Below are positions 1 through 11,560 of a stretch of DNA of 64,000 nucleotides, in pieces (within the stretch, counting starts at the first letter, position 1; every line of letters starts with the position of its first letter). The position numbers and the translations under genes were made by a program. Under the pieces are notes generated by a model that saw only the letters and a list, made by a program, of their open reading frames with translations, did no database searches and was not told the origin of the DNA. This DNA is from Aulostomus chinensis (taxonomy: Eukaryota > Chordata > Actinopteri > Syngnathiformes > Aulostomidae). Location: NCBI GenBank assembly GCA_037954235.1, contig JBBMOA010000017.1, positions 21,224,527 to 21,288,526 on the forward strand, given 5' to 3'.

Positions 1-998
1 AAATGTGCCTGTGCTATAATAACTTAATAGAATTGACGAGAGACAAAGAGGAGACACTTCACATTTTATTCTACTGACTGTTCCACAGCAGCGTGCGCTA
101 TTCCAAATCATACCAGCTAACACGTGAGGAATTGCTGTGTATTTCATCTGTGATTTTACCTTTTTTTTAAAGCCAAGATTCCCTCTGTGAAACCTCTAGA
201 AGTCCACGTTTGACAACCATCACACACCTCCTCTGAGCACACGGGTTGCGAAGTACAATTGCAAGCCAAACTGCTGATGCCAGCAGACGCAAGGCAGCTC
301 TATTTTGTTTACCAGACACTTTTAGCTGGACAGCCTGGCCTGTGTGTTCTACTGTGAAGAGACTGAACAAAAGCATGTTTGGCCCGTGTACCCACATGGA
401 TATAAGAGCATAACCTATATGAGAGTTTGAAGCTTCAGACGGAGTATAAATTTAACCTTGCTAACCTTAAAGGCTAAAGAATGATTTGAAAAAGGAAAAA
501 AAGAACAAACAAAAAAAAAAAACCCTGCAAACACGTGACTTCCCCACGCTACAGTCTGAGCCTGTTTGTGTTATCTGAGGGCCCACTGTGCTGCTACTGC
601 AGGGTGATGGGGCCCTACAGCATGTGGTGAGTCAGAGAGGTGGGACATGTGTTCCCAGCTGTCCCAGCTGCTCCCGAGACAGCGCGGCAACCACATGGTC
701 TCCTGCAGTATCTTAACCATGTTGCGTGCTGATGGTCTCCTTATTGTGAGCACACTGCTTCTGAGCGTAGATTGTTTTAATAGCTTATTGTTATTCACTT
801 TAAGGCAGTGATGTATGGACGGTTGCATTATAATGAAAGCACTTTGTCATAGTAGAAATGATTAGATACGGTTTGAAAAATGCCAAAGAACAGCATTTGT
901 GCTCCATGCTGATATACAATCAGCATATTGATGTCTTCAAACTGCATGTAAACAACCAGCTGTGACCCCCCCCTCTGCCCCTCCTCTACCCTCAACAG
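1..998 (+). other. Intron upstream of the first visible pabpc4 exon
   Basis: No exon is recognisable here. The stretch ends in a polypyrimidine-rich acceptor (ctcaacag at 991-998) directly before the first visible pabpc4 exon. The exon or exons for the first roughly 65 residues (start of RRM1) must lie left of the window. Short open frames here have no protein-like character. Confidence 0.6.
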
Positions 999-3900
999 CC
1001 GAGAGAGCCCTGGACACTATGAACTTTGACGTGGTGAAAGGGAAGCCAATCAGAATCATGTGGTCCCAAAGAGACCCCTCCCTCAGGAAGTCCGGAGTGG
1101 GCAACGTGTTCATCAAGAACCTCGACAAGTCCATTGACAATAAAGCCCTGTACGACACCTTCTCAGCCTTTGGCAACATCCTCTCCTGCAAGGTAGAGTC
1201 GTCATAAATGAAGTGAACAGCAATATTGCTGAAGTAGTGGATTGGATTTATTAACAACACGCCTATATTCATAAGTGGCTTTTGAGCGAAATGAAAAATG
1301 CAAATATTATACCACTGAGAAATTGCTTTTTTTGACATTTGTCGTCACTGTCATACTTACCATATAGACGAAACAAATAAAATGTAAATCAGTGTTAAGG
1401 GAGCTTTAGAGTTTCTGGTTGTAAGGAATTGTTCCCTTTGATTGGGGCTAGGCTACTTTTAGCTTTTCCCTCTTGTTTTGATCCTTTGTGCTAAGCTAAG
1501 CTAACCTAAGCTAAACTGACCTAGCCAGCTGCTACTAACAGACCAGGCATAGTTTGATTCCATACCTTTACCAATATATTAAATTTGATACTGGCTTCTG
1601 TGTCATTTGCTTTTCCATACCAATCAAAATCCATTATTATTTAAAGAAAGGGAAAAGTACACATTATGTTGTACATATTTTTCTTCCTTCAAAACAACTC
1701 AAAATAATTTCATAACATTGGTTTGGACCATTCATGTAACATCTGGCATTAAACAAACTGAGAACCCTATTTGCCGAGTTGTAAAGCTAAGCAGAGCATG
1801 ATATCTTTCTTTATGCATGTTTACATGATTTCTTGTGCTGCAGGTGGTGTGTGATGAGAACGGCTCCAAGGGATACGCTTTCGTCCACTTTGAGACCCAG
1901 GATGCTGCAGATCGCGCCATTGAGAAGATGAACGGCATGCTTCTGAATGACCGCAAGGTGTGAGTGTCTGACCATAAAGGTGTGGGGGGAGAGGGGGGCA
2001 CTTTTAAATTAATCAGTCACACTCGTGTTAGCAGAGGGCTAATCCAAACTCGCCAGCCCGGCCAGCCTAAGTCTGTGGTGCACACAGAGAGTGGGCTGCA
2101 CGCATCCTCCTGCCTGCACCGTCACTTTACTACGTACAAAACCTTCATGTGCCGTGAAATGTAGAGAGATTTACCTGGCGCTGATGAGCCTAGTGAGAAC
2201 TATTAGAACCTGTTTAGTGAATGTAAGGAGCATTCATAGAGGAGCTGTGCTAAAGCTTTGAAATCATTATCATGACACCCGCAGGTGCAGTACTTACACA
2301 GCTCATGGTGATGATGGAAAATGTTTGATTTATTTTGTGTCTGATTTGCAAACATGACTTTTCTTTTGTTGCCCTTGAGTTCAGTGAACTGACCTCTTGT
2401 GTGTGTGTGTGTGTGTGTGTGTGTTTTTTTCCCGGTTGGTGAATGAAAAATATGACTAATAAGCTAATCTCTGACTTTCACCAGTATGAAGATAACCTCT
2501 AAACCTATAAACTCTTCCTACCAGACGCATTTTCTGTTGCCTCATTTGTCCACTCGCTGGTCACCCGTCTCCGAGTCTGTTTGTGTGTGTGTGTATGACC
2601 ACGCTTGTGTGTTTTAGTGATGGATCGAATGCAGGAATGCAATACTGGATGGCAGAAGGGGAGAGGTCATCATAGCAAGGTATATAAGATCATTCGGTCC
2701 TCCTCAGCTTTCCTTTGCACTGTCCATCCCTCTCCATCCACCTCATCAAGTTTCGGACCAAGACGTTATCACTGTGTTGTGTAGCATGCCAGCATATCTG
2801 CCTGCCTCTGGTGATATTAACAGCAGTCGAATGTTGTTTTTGTCATTGTTTGCCCCAGCAGTGGTGGTGATGAAATGTAGCTGTGACTTTGTTTTGTGAA
2901 TGTGGTCCCGGTTTTTGTAAAGACTCTCTGGTGGTCTGGTCAGGTCTTCCTCTGTCAATGCAGAACTTCTGTTCGGGAAAAAGAAATCAAACAGGTTTGT
3001 TTTCCCAAGGGCTGTTTTTACAAGAGTGTGTATTGCTGCTCTTTCTCCATCTCCAGGTTTGTTGGTCGCTTCAAATCTCGTAAGGAACGGGAGGCGGAGC
3101 TTGGTGCCAAAGCCAAGGAGTTCACAAATGTATACATCAAGAATTTCGGCGATGATATGGATGACGATCGGCTGAAGGAGCTTTTTGACAAATATGGTAA
3201 ACAGCTTAGGTTTATGTGAGTTACTCCTTAATCTCATCTAGTTGTTCATGCTTTTGCTTGACCTTTAACCTTTAAAGGCAAAACACTGAGTGTGAAGGTG
3301 ATGACAGATCCCACTGGCAAATCCAGAGGCTTTGGATTCGTTAGTTATGAGAAACATGAGGACGCCAACAAGGTACTTTTTTTCTCAGGGAAATGTGTCA
3401 AGTGTGTCGAGTGTGTGGCGGTCCCTCTGGTAATAATGGTGTGATCCTCAGGCTGTAGAGGACATGAACGGCACAGAACTCAACGGGAAGACCGTGTTTG
3501 TGGGACGAGCTCAGAAGAAAATGGAGCGTCAAGCAGAGCTGAAGCGGAAGTTTGAGCTGCTGAAACAGGAGAGGATCAGCCGTTATCAGGTCTGCAGAAA
3601 CGGAGAATGGCTTAAACGAGTTTGGGTGTCTGTGAGCCGCAAAGTGTCACGTTTGTCTTTGATTTTAGGGTGTTAATCTTTACATCAAGAATCTGGATGA
3701 CACCATTGATGATGAAAAGCTGCGGAAGGAGTTCTCGCCATTCGGGTCCATCACAAGCGCCAAGGTGAGATGCTACAATGCTTTATCACAGGAAGAGACA
3801 TCAGAGACAGAGAGTTGGATGGCTGAAGTTACAGGCTGTGTGTACTCTAGGTGATGCTGGAGGAGGGTCGCTCCAAAGGCTTCGGCTTTGTCTGCTTCTC

Positions 3901-6127
3901 TTCCCCCGAGGAGGCCACCAAGGCCGTGACAGAGATGAACGGTCGCATCGTTGGCTCTAAACCTCTCTATGTGGCTCTCGCTCAGCGCAAAGAGGAACGC
4001 AAAGCCCACCTCACCAACCAATACATGCAGCGTATTGCTGGCATGAGGGCCATGCCTGCTAACGCCATCATTAACCAGTTCCAGCCCACCAGCGGCTACT
4101 TCATGCCAGCTGTGCCACAGGTACAACAATTGCAGAAAGTTAATGTTTGAGTGGTGATATTTATATAAGAAATAAGTCAGGACCACATGAAACTTGGAAA
4201 TAAAAGCTAAACTCTTAGCAATGCACCTCATATTTATAGTGTGTATTAGCACCTTTCAGCTAATTGCTTTTGTTTTCTTGTGGAAGGCAACATTGGGTTC
4301 ATCCTCATCAGCGTTGTCCCAGACACAGCAGGCAGTTCTTAACTCACTTTTCTCTCAGTGAAGTGACTCTGCACCACCTCCCCTTGGTGCTCAAAGTGGC
4401 TGAGCCAGTTCGCACTGGAATCCAGAACCGGCACTTCTACATTTTATTCTTTGGCACACCGTGACTTCTGTTTGCAAGGCTCTCACAAGCTGCCTTTTCT
4501 CTATAAACCGCATTACTCAGAGGTGCTGATCATCAGGAGCATCGGGGTTTCATCTTTAGTGACACTGTTTAAAATCCGGTTAGCTACTGTAGCTAATCAA
4601 CATGCTCCTCGCTGCTAGGAGGATCGCTAATGTTAGCATGCTGCTTTCGGTTTGAATTTAGTTCTGGGGGAAGCTCTGCTGTGTGTTTACCCGATTCACC
4701 AGGTCTGTTTGGAGCAAGAACAACGTTATGAACAATATATTGTATACACTGCAATCCATTAAATTCTATTGGCATAGCAACACGGCCTGGTCCAATATCA
4801 CAGATCTACTCAACATACGAGATTGTGAATTGATACTCAGCAAACTGTCGCCCCTTTAAGTAAATGCTCTTACGCTGAACATCACAAATATCTAATGTTA
4901 TATTTATTCGCTCTTTACTGCATGAAAACAACACTTTGGTTGGCTGTAATGATTTAAATGAGTTGTTAATTTCTCGTGTCCACCAGGCTCAGAATAGAAC
5001 GACATACTATGCACCCAATCAGCTGGCCCAGATGCGACCCAACCCCAGGTGGCAACAACAAGGTGGTAGAGGTCAAGGTGAGAGCATGTAGCCCTGCAGA
5101 AGAGTTTGAATTTAACACGACAGCTTTAACATGTTCAGTATAATTTAATAGGATCCAATTATTTCATCTTTCTCTTTGACAGGTGGTTTCCAAGGGATAC
5201 CCAGCTCGCTGCGTCAGCCAGGCCCACGCGCCAACCTGAGACACATGTCTCCTAGTAGTGGCACTCAGGGCCCACGAGGTGTGTTCACCACTCTTGTGGT
5301 GTTTGGTTCATAACATAAAAAGACTTCTCCTTTACAACTGAGTGCCCGAGTGCTTTGAAGATTAAACTATAACTCCTTCCTGTTGGCGAACTGCAGGTCA
5401 AACCATGGCTCCTCGTCCCTCGATGGGAGTACCAGGCCCCCGGGCCATGCCGCCTTACAAATATGCCACTGGTGTTCGTAACCCTAATCCTCAAGTGGTG
5501 CAACCTATCGCCTTACAGCAGGTACCATCGCATTCAATCTTAACATTTTGTGCCACAGTTGTGTCTGGTTCCGATCTATAAATCCTGTTCCCGTGTCTTT
5601 CAGGCTCAGCCAGCTGTGCATGTTCAGGGCCAGGAGCCTCTGACGGCCTCCATGCTGGCTGCTGCACCCCCTCAGGAGCAGAAACAGATGCTAGGTATCT
5701 AAAAGGAATTCATTTTAATGTTTTTTTTTTTCAGTTTTCCTTGGGTTGATTATTTTCCTTCATGCCATTTTATTTCCAAAATAGGGGAGCGTCTGTTCCC
5801 GCTGATCCAGGCCATGCACGCCAACCTGGCAGGCAAGATCACTGGCATGCTGCTGGAGATCGACAACTCTGAGCTGCTGCACATGCTGGAGTCTCACGAA
5901 TCTCTGCGCTCTAAAGTACAGCACTTCCTCAGTTTTTGCCATATTGCAACTCTAAACAAGACATTATCTATAGGTTACACTGCACTGTTGTGTCAGCATA
6001 CATGCTTGTTGTGTGGTTTGTGCAGGTGGAAGAAGCCGTCGCAGTGCTGCAGGCCCACCAGGCAAAGAAAGACGCCACCCAGAAAGTGGGCACATTGGCT
6101 ACTTCTGGTGCTGCTGCTACATCCTGA
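999..6127 (+). CDS. pabpc4: Cytoplasmic poly(A)-binding protein 4 (5'-partial)
   Basis: This protein binds mRNA poly(A) tails in the cytoplasm and, as known for the family, bridges to eIF4G and to PAM2-containing partners to control translation and decay. Coding exons: 999-1192, 1844-1959, 3057-3196, 3278-3372, 3452-3589, 3669-3764, 3851-4120, 4987-5077, 5183-5278, 5397-5521, 5604-5694, 5785-5915, 6026-6127. They join in phase to about 560 residues; roughly the first 65 are missing to the left. Visible are the end of RRM1, then RRM2 (NVFIKNLD, KGYAFVHF), RRM3 (NVYIKNFG, RGFGFVSY), RRM4 (NLYIKNLD, KGFGFVCF), a proline/glutamine-rich linker, and the C-terminal MLLE domain (KITGMLLEIDNSELLHMLES). 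Features such as RISRYQGVNLYIKNLDD and the linker fit PABPC4 better than PABPC1. Several introns are only about 79-86 bp. ppie follows in the same orientation, as in human 1p34. Paralogue choice is by remembered similarity. Confidence 0.94.
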
Positions 6128-6564
6128 AGCGGCACGGGTAGGGTAATAAATCATCACTGGATTTAAGGCTTTGGACATGGTACAAATGAGTGTGATTACT
6201 AACATGAAGTCACTGTGTTATTTTAGGTGAGATACACGAGCAGAGACGGGGAGAGGCACTCAGTCATCAAACAACAGTCCTCTGAACAATCATGCAAAAA
6301 CCAAGAAAAAAAAAAGAAAATGTAATTTTAAAATATACTTGAAGATTTTGGGAAAAAAAATTACAGTTCATAATTTTCTAGTTCTGTAATACTTTTAAAC
6401 TGCAAACCAAAAGCAATGGAAATGAATCTCGAATGAAGACGTGGCGAAGGAGAGAAAGCGTTTTCTAATAGGAAATGAGCTTTGTCCTTTTTCTTTGCTT
6501 GAAAGTTTTATGTTTGATTTGACATGATGGACTCCTGCATCTGTCATGGGTGTGTGGTGTTCCC
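6128..6564 (+). other. pabpc4: pabpc4 3'UTR with a probable intron (6138-6226)
   Basis: The stop codon at 6125-6127 is followed 10 bp later by a donor-like GTAGGG at 6138. A perfect branch-point-like TACTAAC lies at 6196-6202 and an acceptor (ttttag) ends at 6226. This suggests an 89-bp intron inside the 3'UTR. The stop sits only about 10 nt before the junction, so nonsense-mediated decay would not be expected. The remaining UTR is A-rich. Confidence 0.55.
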
Positions 6565-6570
6565 AATAAA
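6565..6570 (+). terminator. pabpc4 polyadenylation signal (AATAAA)
   Basis: A canonical AATAAA lies about 440 bp after the pabpc4 stop codon, followed by a T/GT-rich stretch (tctggtgttattttaatgtt). It is the first canonical signal after the coding end that has a downstream GU-rich element. Confidence 0.75.
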
Positions 6571-7132
6571 GGGATGATATATCAAGCTTACAACTCTGGT
6601 GTTATTTTAATGTTACAGTACCTGTTTCTTTTGATTCAAGTGTATTGTTGGTTATCTAACAAATACTAGCCAGTTGTTTGCACTGAGGTTTTTCAGGGCA
6701 AGGCTAAGACCACTGCAGAAGAAGCACAAACATGGATCATATGTGTTCTTTGGCATAAATCCATATCATTCAGGGCAGTTATTCCCAAAGTCGCTGCTTT
6801 CGGTCCTCTGGTGGTATTTAGTGGTACTACATGTGAGCTATGTAGCACCTCCATCTCATTTACAACGAGAAACAGAAAAGTTTATGTAACATTTAACAGA
6901 ATATTTATGGTCAAATGAACCAAACTGATACAGTTTTGAATCTTGTAGGTCTGTTGTCATTATTTCTTTGTCTATTTTCACATGTTGCAGGTCAAATTTG
7001 GCCCCTGGGCCCAACTTTGGGCAGCGTTCGTGCAGAGTAACTGTCAAAGTTTTGAAAAAAACCCTTTTGATCTATATTCTCAACAGCTGTTAGCAAAGTG
7101 GGCAAGATTTTTACAATTGGGCAACCACAAAA
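6571..7132. other. pabpc4-SINE intergenic spacer
   Basis: No gene or clear element is seen. Open frames here are short and without recognisable domains. Confidence 0.5.
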
Positions 7133-7146
7133 CCTTTCAAGACTAT

Positions 7147-7493
7147 CCATTGTCTTCCGCTTATTCCTACATCAAGGGGGGGCTGGAGCCTATCCCAGCG
7201 TCAACGGGCAAGAGATGGGGTTCGCCAGTCCATCGCAGGGCCAACATAGAGAGACGAACAACCATTCACACTCACAATCATACCTACGGTCAATTTAGAG
7301 TATTCAATCAGCCTCGTCCCCTCTTGATGTCTTTGGACTGTGGGAGGAAGCTGGAGTACCAGAGAGAACCCACACAGGAACAGGGAGAACATGCAGACTC
7401 CACACAGAAAGATCCCGTGCCTGAGCTGGGACTCAAACTCGGAACCTTCTTGCTGTGAGGCGACAGTGCTGACCACTGCACCACCGAGCAGCC
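7147..7493 (-). mobile_element. SINE-like retroposon with tRNA-type head
   Basis: Read on the minus strand, the element begins at 7493 with a Pol III promoter-like head. It has an A-box-like stretch (TGGTGCAGTGGTCAGCACTG) and a B-box-like stretch (GGTTCCGAGTTTGAGTCC). It runs through a body of a kind I recall as widespread in fish genomes and ends near 7147 with GGAATAAGCGGAAGACAATGG-type sequence. It is bounded by a perfect 14-bp direct repeat, CCTTTCAAGACTAT, at 7133-7146 and 7494-7507, as expected for LINE-mediated insertion. No coding capacity. The family name is not assigned. Confidence 0.85.
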
Positions 7494-7507
7494 CCTTTCA
7501 AGACTAT

Positions 7508-7995
7508 ATATGTTGATATTAGGAGTTATTGTTACACTACTTTTACATCATTTATCTCCCTATTCTTGATTAGAATGGGCTAAAATAATGTAATTATTTA
7601 ACCTTTTGCAACAGAAATAGTGTCCTGACACCGTGAGAGAAGCAAAGGTGCTGCTAATAACATGATGGGTTCCTTATATTCACTGTGTGACGATGAAAAC
7701 AGCCAAATACAAGCTAACAATGCATGCTGAAGGTTTCATAAAAATTGTGTTTTATTAAATTAAAACAAATGATGATATTATTATTATTATCATTATTATC
7801 ATCATATTATGGTTTGGGATGTTTTTGAAAGAAGAGGTTATAATAGTCTTTTTTTTACTAAATTGTAATATAACTCTGAAAGCATTTTCTCCAATAACCG
7901 CTAGAGGGCGCCCAAAGGCGGCACTCCAGAGAGGCGGGTTTTAATTTCTCTCCACCAATCAGCGCTGAGGTCAAAGTTGAAGGGTTAAATCCAAT
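7508..7995. other. Upstream region and probable promoter of ppie
   Basis: The left part is AT-rich with ATT repeats around 7770-7810. The right part (7900-7995) is GC-richer and has an inverted-repeat-free CCAAT element (ccaccaatcagcgc near 7952-7965), which suits a TATA-less housekeeping promoter. No gene is seen. Confidence 0.5.
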
Positions 7996-8003
7996 ATGGC
8001 GGC
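7993..8003 (+). promoter_or_regulatory. YY1-like motif over the ppie start codon
   Basis: AATATGGCGGC matches the YY1 core AAnATGGCGGC exactly and contains the ppie ATG. YY1 sites at this position are known in vertebrate housekeeping promoters. Binding here is inferred from sequence only. Confidence 0.5.
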
Positions 8004-11000
8004 AAGCAAACGAGTGCTCTATGTTGGTATGTTCTTACACACTTAACTTGGTGCGGTTTGTATTTTTCTGTAGATGAAGCCAAAATTTTCTACGTCGTTT
8101 TTTCTGTCAAAGTATCTGCGTAGACGTAATTAAACGGGTTAGGGTTGGCGAATGTGGCTGAAGCCGCTTCGTATGATGAGAAGCCGACAGACGGCATCAA
8201 TGCGCAGGCTCAAACATTTAAAACTTGGCGCAGCTTTCCACGTAACCCTAGAGTATGTGATCTTGATGTAAAGATATTTTTTGTACAAGTATGTAACAGA
8301 AAGCTACTGCCGGTCCGAGCAATTGTTACTTGCCAGGTGTGTCTTGTGTTTACTTGCTAATTCTCTGTGCTGCGTCTGTCTTGAAGGTGGTCTGGCGGAG
8401 GAAGTGGACGAGAAGGTGTTACACGCTGCTTTCATCCCGTTTGGAGACATCACGGACATCCAGATACCGCTAGACTATGAAACAGGTGCGACAGAGAAGT
8501 TTTTCAATGATTGTGTTTTTAGTTTTTGTTCGTTTAAAAAAAAAACCTTTTGAGGAGCGAAAGATTAAGCTTTATCAATGTGTCCCCACTTTCAGAGAAG
8601 CACAGAGGATTTGCGTTCATTGAGTTTGAGCTTGCAGAGGTAAGGCCATTCATATTATTCTGCTGATGCAGCTGCAAGAATTTGATATTACTTCTGTTAG
8701 TTAAATAAGCTGCTTGTATATCTGTGCAGAGGTGATGAAATACTCAAGCTCAGATGAATGTCTTTTATTGGTGTCCTGTTGCATTTACAGTAGTAATAAT
8801 GTGCACCACCACTTCATGCCACTTGTCTCCCTCTGTAGGACGCAGCTGCAGCTATTGATAACATGGTAAGTGATGCACGGACAGTAAACGCACCAACAAT
8901 GATGAGTGTGTTCATCCATCACGTTTTGTCATCGACGATGGCGAGCGAGGGCAGCGCGTTCATTATGTCCCGGGAAAATGGCCGTAGATGATCTGTTCTC
9001 CCTGGCGAGGGATGTCAGTTAGCGACATTCTGCTAACTGCTCACTAACAGTGTTACCGGACATGTTGTCTTTATTTGTTATTATGTTATTCCTACTTCCG
9101 TGTGAGTCAGCATCAGTTTCACGTCACAGCGATCATTTAAGTGGACGTCAGCAAGGACAAAATGAAGCTCAGCGATTCCATCACTGCCAATGGCTGTTTG
9201 GCGGTGCCTATCATTAAAAATTATATTTTTATGTGCAGTTTGTGTGCAGTTAGCAGCCTGATATTACATTAAGCATTTAGTATGTTTATCAAATGGAACG
9301 GACAGTAGTGAGTTCCTGTAAATTTGTTTGTTTTGATTGGCTGTCATTCATCCCATCATCAGTACTAAAATTGATTTCATCGATATCTTCACCGCCATCG
9401 TTGTTAGTACTGATCGTTGTCGTTCTTGTTGTGAAAAGCCTTCAAGGTTTAAAAACCTGTCCAAGAATTTCTCCCTCTGCTTCTGTACCATCGTTTGTCG
9501 TGGTTCTGTTTCTCCATCAGAACGAGTCCGAGCTCTTTGGACGGACCGTGCGAGTCAACATCGCCAAGCCCATGAGGATCAAAGAAGGCTCATCTCGACC
9601 TGGTGAAGGATGAAGTCACAGAGGAGGGTTTTTTTTTAGGGTTGGTGACATAAAGCCTGGTTCTGATCTTAGCTCTGTCTTTCCTACAGTTTGGTCTGAC
9701 GATGACTGGCTGAAGAAGTTCTCTGGAAAGACAGCAGAGGAGGCTGAGGGCGAGGCGGCGGCGGTGGAAATGGCAAACACTGCTGCACAAGAGGTGAGAC
9801 GGCTTCCCACCGAGTGTGTCGGTACAGCTGACATCAGACACGGAGCCAGGTAGTGACTGGGAATGATTTGTACCTGCAGGCCGAGCCCTCTGCTAAAAAG
9901 AGACGAGTCAACCCTCAGGTCTACATGGATATTAAGATCGGCAACAAGCCAGCAGGGAGACTTCGCTTCCTGCTGCGGGCTGACATCGTCCCCATGACTG
10001 CAGGTCCGTGCGCTGCTCTTCACCCTCTCATCTATCCCTGAAATATGTATTAGTTGTGCGCAAAATTCAAAACAATGTTTGTATAAATTATATAACCTGC
10101 AGAGAACTTCCGCTGCTTGTGCACACATGAGAAGGGTTTTGGTTTCAAGGGGAGCAGCTTTCATCGCATCATCCCCCAATTTATGTGCCAAGGAGGCGAC
10201 TTCACCAACCACAACGGCACCGGTGGCAAATCCATTTACGGACGCAAGTTTGATGATGAAAACTTTGTCTTGAAACACACGGCCCCGGGTGAGTAGCTCC
10301 CTGAGGAGCGTGTGGTTTCTCACGGTTGGTGTTCAGCTACAGGTTCCAGGGGATTCGCCGCTAAACGCCGTCTCTGGTGCTCACAGGGCAGCTGTCCATG
10401 GCCAACTCAGGGCCGAACACAAACGGCTCCCAGTTCTTCATCACCACTGACAAAACAGACTGGCTGGACGGCAAACATGTAGTGTTTGGAGAGCTGGTGG
10501 AGGGGATGGATGTGCTCCGAGCAATGGAGGTAATAATGTAATGATATATAAATCTATGTTTCATGTACGAAACCAAACATTTCAGTCACTGTCAAGTATT
10601 TAGTAACAAGCCTGGGAACATTCTTGACTTATTGCCCTGCAGTTCTTAATCATACTTGTTCGTCACTTTGAGAAATTATGATTCATGCCAGGTAGACCAG
10701 CTTTTGTGTCGATTCCTCTTCCTCAGCGACCAGGTGTGTTAAAGCAAGTCATTTTGAATTGTGAGGATGGAGAACAGTTGAGATGAAGCTTCAAAACAAA
10801 CAAATTCAATTTTTCAGCCATTCAGACTCGGTTTTGCAGCGCGAGTATTTGGTTTACAAGCTCGAAATGTGTGACTCAGATTTATGTTCTGCTTCAGGTT
10901 GTTTGGGCCCATTTGTGGGCTCTATATTATAGATTATACATGGACCTGATGCAGAATCAGAACCTGTCAGTTTACCGGTGGAGAAGAGAACGTCATGATA

Positions 11001-11209
11001 GATTTTTACAGGTTAAATAAAAAAATAAAAAAAGTAAATTCTTCAACTGTTGTCAAATAATGACAGTTGGACAGAAATATCGTTCTTTTCACAGGGTTGA
11101 TTCTCCCCGTCTGACACGTTAATCTGTTTCCTTGATGCAGGCTCAAGGAGCAAAAGACGGCAAGCCCAAGCAGAAAGTCATCATCTCAGACTGTGGAGAA
11201 TACGTCTAG
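7996..11209 (+). CDS. ppie: Peptidyl-prolyl cis-trans isomerase E (cyclophilin E)
   Basis: A nuclear RNA-binding cyclophilin associated with the spliceosome. Ten coding exons: 7996-8026, 8387-8485, 8596-8639, 8839-8865, 9521-9602, 9690-9793, 9880-10003, 10103-10288, 10387-10529, 11141-11209. They join in phase to 302 residues (human 301 as I recall). The N-terminal RRM shows RNP2 (VLYVGGL) and RNP1 (KHRGFAFIEF). A short acidic linker follows (VWSDDDWLKKFSGKT), then a full cyclophilin domain from about residue 140. That domain has the catalytic arginine context FHRIIPQFMCQGGDF and the tryptophan context WLDGKHVVFGE. The C-terminus is ISDCGEYV. The start is fixed by the MAASKRVLYVG match and the CCAAT/YY1 context. 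Introns of 86-99 bp separate exons 5-9. pabpc4 lies upstream in the same orientation, as in human. Confidence 0.96.
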
Positions 11210-11217
11210 ATAAAATG

Positions 11218-11219
<2 letters not shown>

Positions 11220-11282
<63 letters not shown>

Positions 11283-11289
11283 CGTGTGT
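11220..11289 (+). repeat. (TG)n/(CG)n microsatellite in the ppie 3'UTR
   Basis: About 27 TG units followed by a CG run, starting about 11 bp after the ppie stop codon and before its poly(A) signal. It should be transcribed as a UG-rich tract in the mRNA. Confidence 0.9.
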
Positions 11290-11384
11290 TCTACCTCTGT
11301 GAAAGTAAGGACCATTCATGGTCCTCTCTGGAGTTTGAATAGAAATCTTCTGCTGTGTAAATACTTCCCTAAACACCCTTTTTA

Positions 11385-11390
11385 AATAAA
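11385..11390 (+). terminator. ppie polyadenylation signal (AATAAA)
   Basis: A canonical AATAAA sits 176 bp after the ppie stop, with T/GT-rich sequence downstream (ttgttgttttaaacgtgt). Confidence 0.8.
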
Positions 11391-11487
11391 GAACCCCAGT
11401 TATCACTTTGTACAATTCCGTCTCCCTCCTGATTGTTGTTTTAAACGTGTACAATCACATCATGGCTGCATATTGATAACACTTTTG

Positions 11488-11560
11488 ACAGGAATACTTT
11501 ATTGATCCCACACTGGGGAAATTTCCATAGTTGCAGCAGCATTTACAGGGAGAAGGAGAG
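11488..11560. repeat. Probable interspersed-repeat fragment
   Basis: The stretch gaatactttattgatccca followed by gggaaatt resembles a short fragment that I recall as recurring in teleost genomes at the ends of retroelements. No boundaries or duplications are visible, so the family and true extent are uncertain. Confidence 0.4.

Noticed and set aside
937..1338. 133-codon minus-strand open frame over the first visible pabpc4 exon
   Set aside because: It is antisense to a clear RRM-coding exon and has no features of its own.
6982..7476. Overlapping open frames of 66-158 codons on both strands at 7.0-7.5 kb
   Set aside because: They lie in or run into the SINE-like element and reflect its low stop-codon density, not a gene.
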